DNA from: Candidatus Izemoplasma sp.
GTDB taxonomy: Bacteria > Bacillota_I > Bacilli_A > Izemoplasmatales > Izemoplasmataceae
NCBI GenBank assembly: GCA_021736285.1
Contig: JAIPGE010000071.1
Location: forward strand, 1 to 7,137
Direction: 5' to 3'
Length of the DNA: 7,137 nt
Below, in pieces: positions 7,031 through 7,137 of the stretch. The notes under the pieces are model-generated. The model did not search any database. It saw nothing but the letters and a program-made list of their open reading frames with translations, and was not told the origin of the DNA. The stretch's first letter is position 1, and each line of letters starts with the position of its first letter. Made by a program: the position numbers and the translations under genes.

Positions 7031-7137
7031 ATGAAAATATTGAAAGATGCAATCGGTGACGTTAAGATAGACGATGCCTATTATTATGGTCCTTTTACAG
7101 CACGTGCTTTAGAAAACTTTGATGTGTGTAATGAAAC
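7031..7137 (+). CDS. Aspartase/fumarase-superfamily lyase, 5' end only (probably aspartate ammonia-lyase)
   Basis: Only 35 codons are visible before the window ends. The segment KDAIGDVKIDDAYYYGPFT followed by ARALENFDV matches the N-terminal pattern of class II fumarases and aspartases (roughly E.D.LGEV.VP.DAYYG..T.RALENF). No catalytic residue is in view, so aspartase and fumarase cannot be separated by sequence. Context favours aspartate ammonia-lyase (aspartate to fumarate plus ammonium), because aspA-like genes occur beside hydE, hydG and hydF in various anaerobes. The released ammonium could feed the azadithiolate bridge of the H-cluster. The ATG is one base after the hydG stop (TAAGATG) and lacks a clear ribosome binding site, so translation is probably coupled to hydG. 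Confidence 0.7.
   Translation, partial: MKILKDAIGDVKIDDAYYYGPFTARALENFDVCNE

Overview
The window looks like a low-GC Gram-positive chromosome, from the Bacillota or a Mollicutes/Tenericutes-like lineage. Four things point there: AT-rich codon use, strong AAGGAGG-type ribosome binding sites, the Bacilli-type gene order (rpsF)-ssb-rpsR-gdpP-rplI-dnaB, and a gdpP-rplI gene fusion of a kind I recall from Mollicutes and relatives. All tryptophans are TGG and every complete gene ends in TAA or TAG. Nothing in the window therefore indicates the TGA=Trp mycoplasma code. A free-living, fermentative, hydrogen-metabolising member of that broad group fits best, but the exact taxon is inference.

Region 1 (1-590) is the end of a replication/translation operon. 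It holds the 3' part of ssb (single-stranded DNA-binding protein) and complete rpsR (ribosomal protein S18), closed by a clear intrinsic terminator.

Region 2 (about 614-4513) is a second housekeeping transcription unit. It starts from an extended -10 promoter (TTGATT, 16 bp, TGTTATAAT). The first gene is a single long reading frame that joins a membrane-bound c-di-AMP phosphodiesterase (GdpP) to ribosomal protein L9, with no stop codon between them. A perfect Shine-Dalgarno and ATG lie at the junction, so L9 can probably also be made alone. The replicative helicase dnaB follows, and then a strong 12-bp palindromic hairpin with a T-run.

Region 3 (about 4488-7137, running off the right edge) is an [FeFe]-hydrogenase maturation operon: hydE, hydG (overlapping by 11 nt), and, one base after the hydG stop, the start of an aspartase/fumarase-superfamily gene that is probably aspA. 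HydG makes CO and cyanide from tyrosine, and HydE processes the iron-CO-CN intermediate. The lyase may supply ammonium for the azadithiolate bridge. hydF, and perhaps the hydrogenase itself, would be expected to the right. The palindrome in front of hydE also resembles a Rex- or CRP/FNR-type operator, so it may serve both to end dnaB transcription and to regulate hyd by redox state.

No tRNA, rRNA, insertion sequence, CRISPR array or long repeat was seen, and no gene-free stretch exceeds 300 bases. The enzyme families here are known. The points most worth a second look are the GdpP-L9 fusion with a nested start, the dual-use palindrome, and the lyase embedded in the hyd operon.
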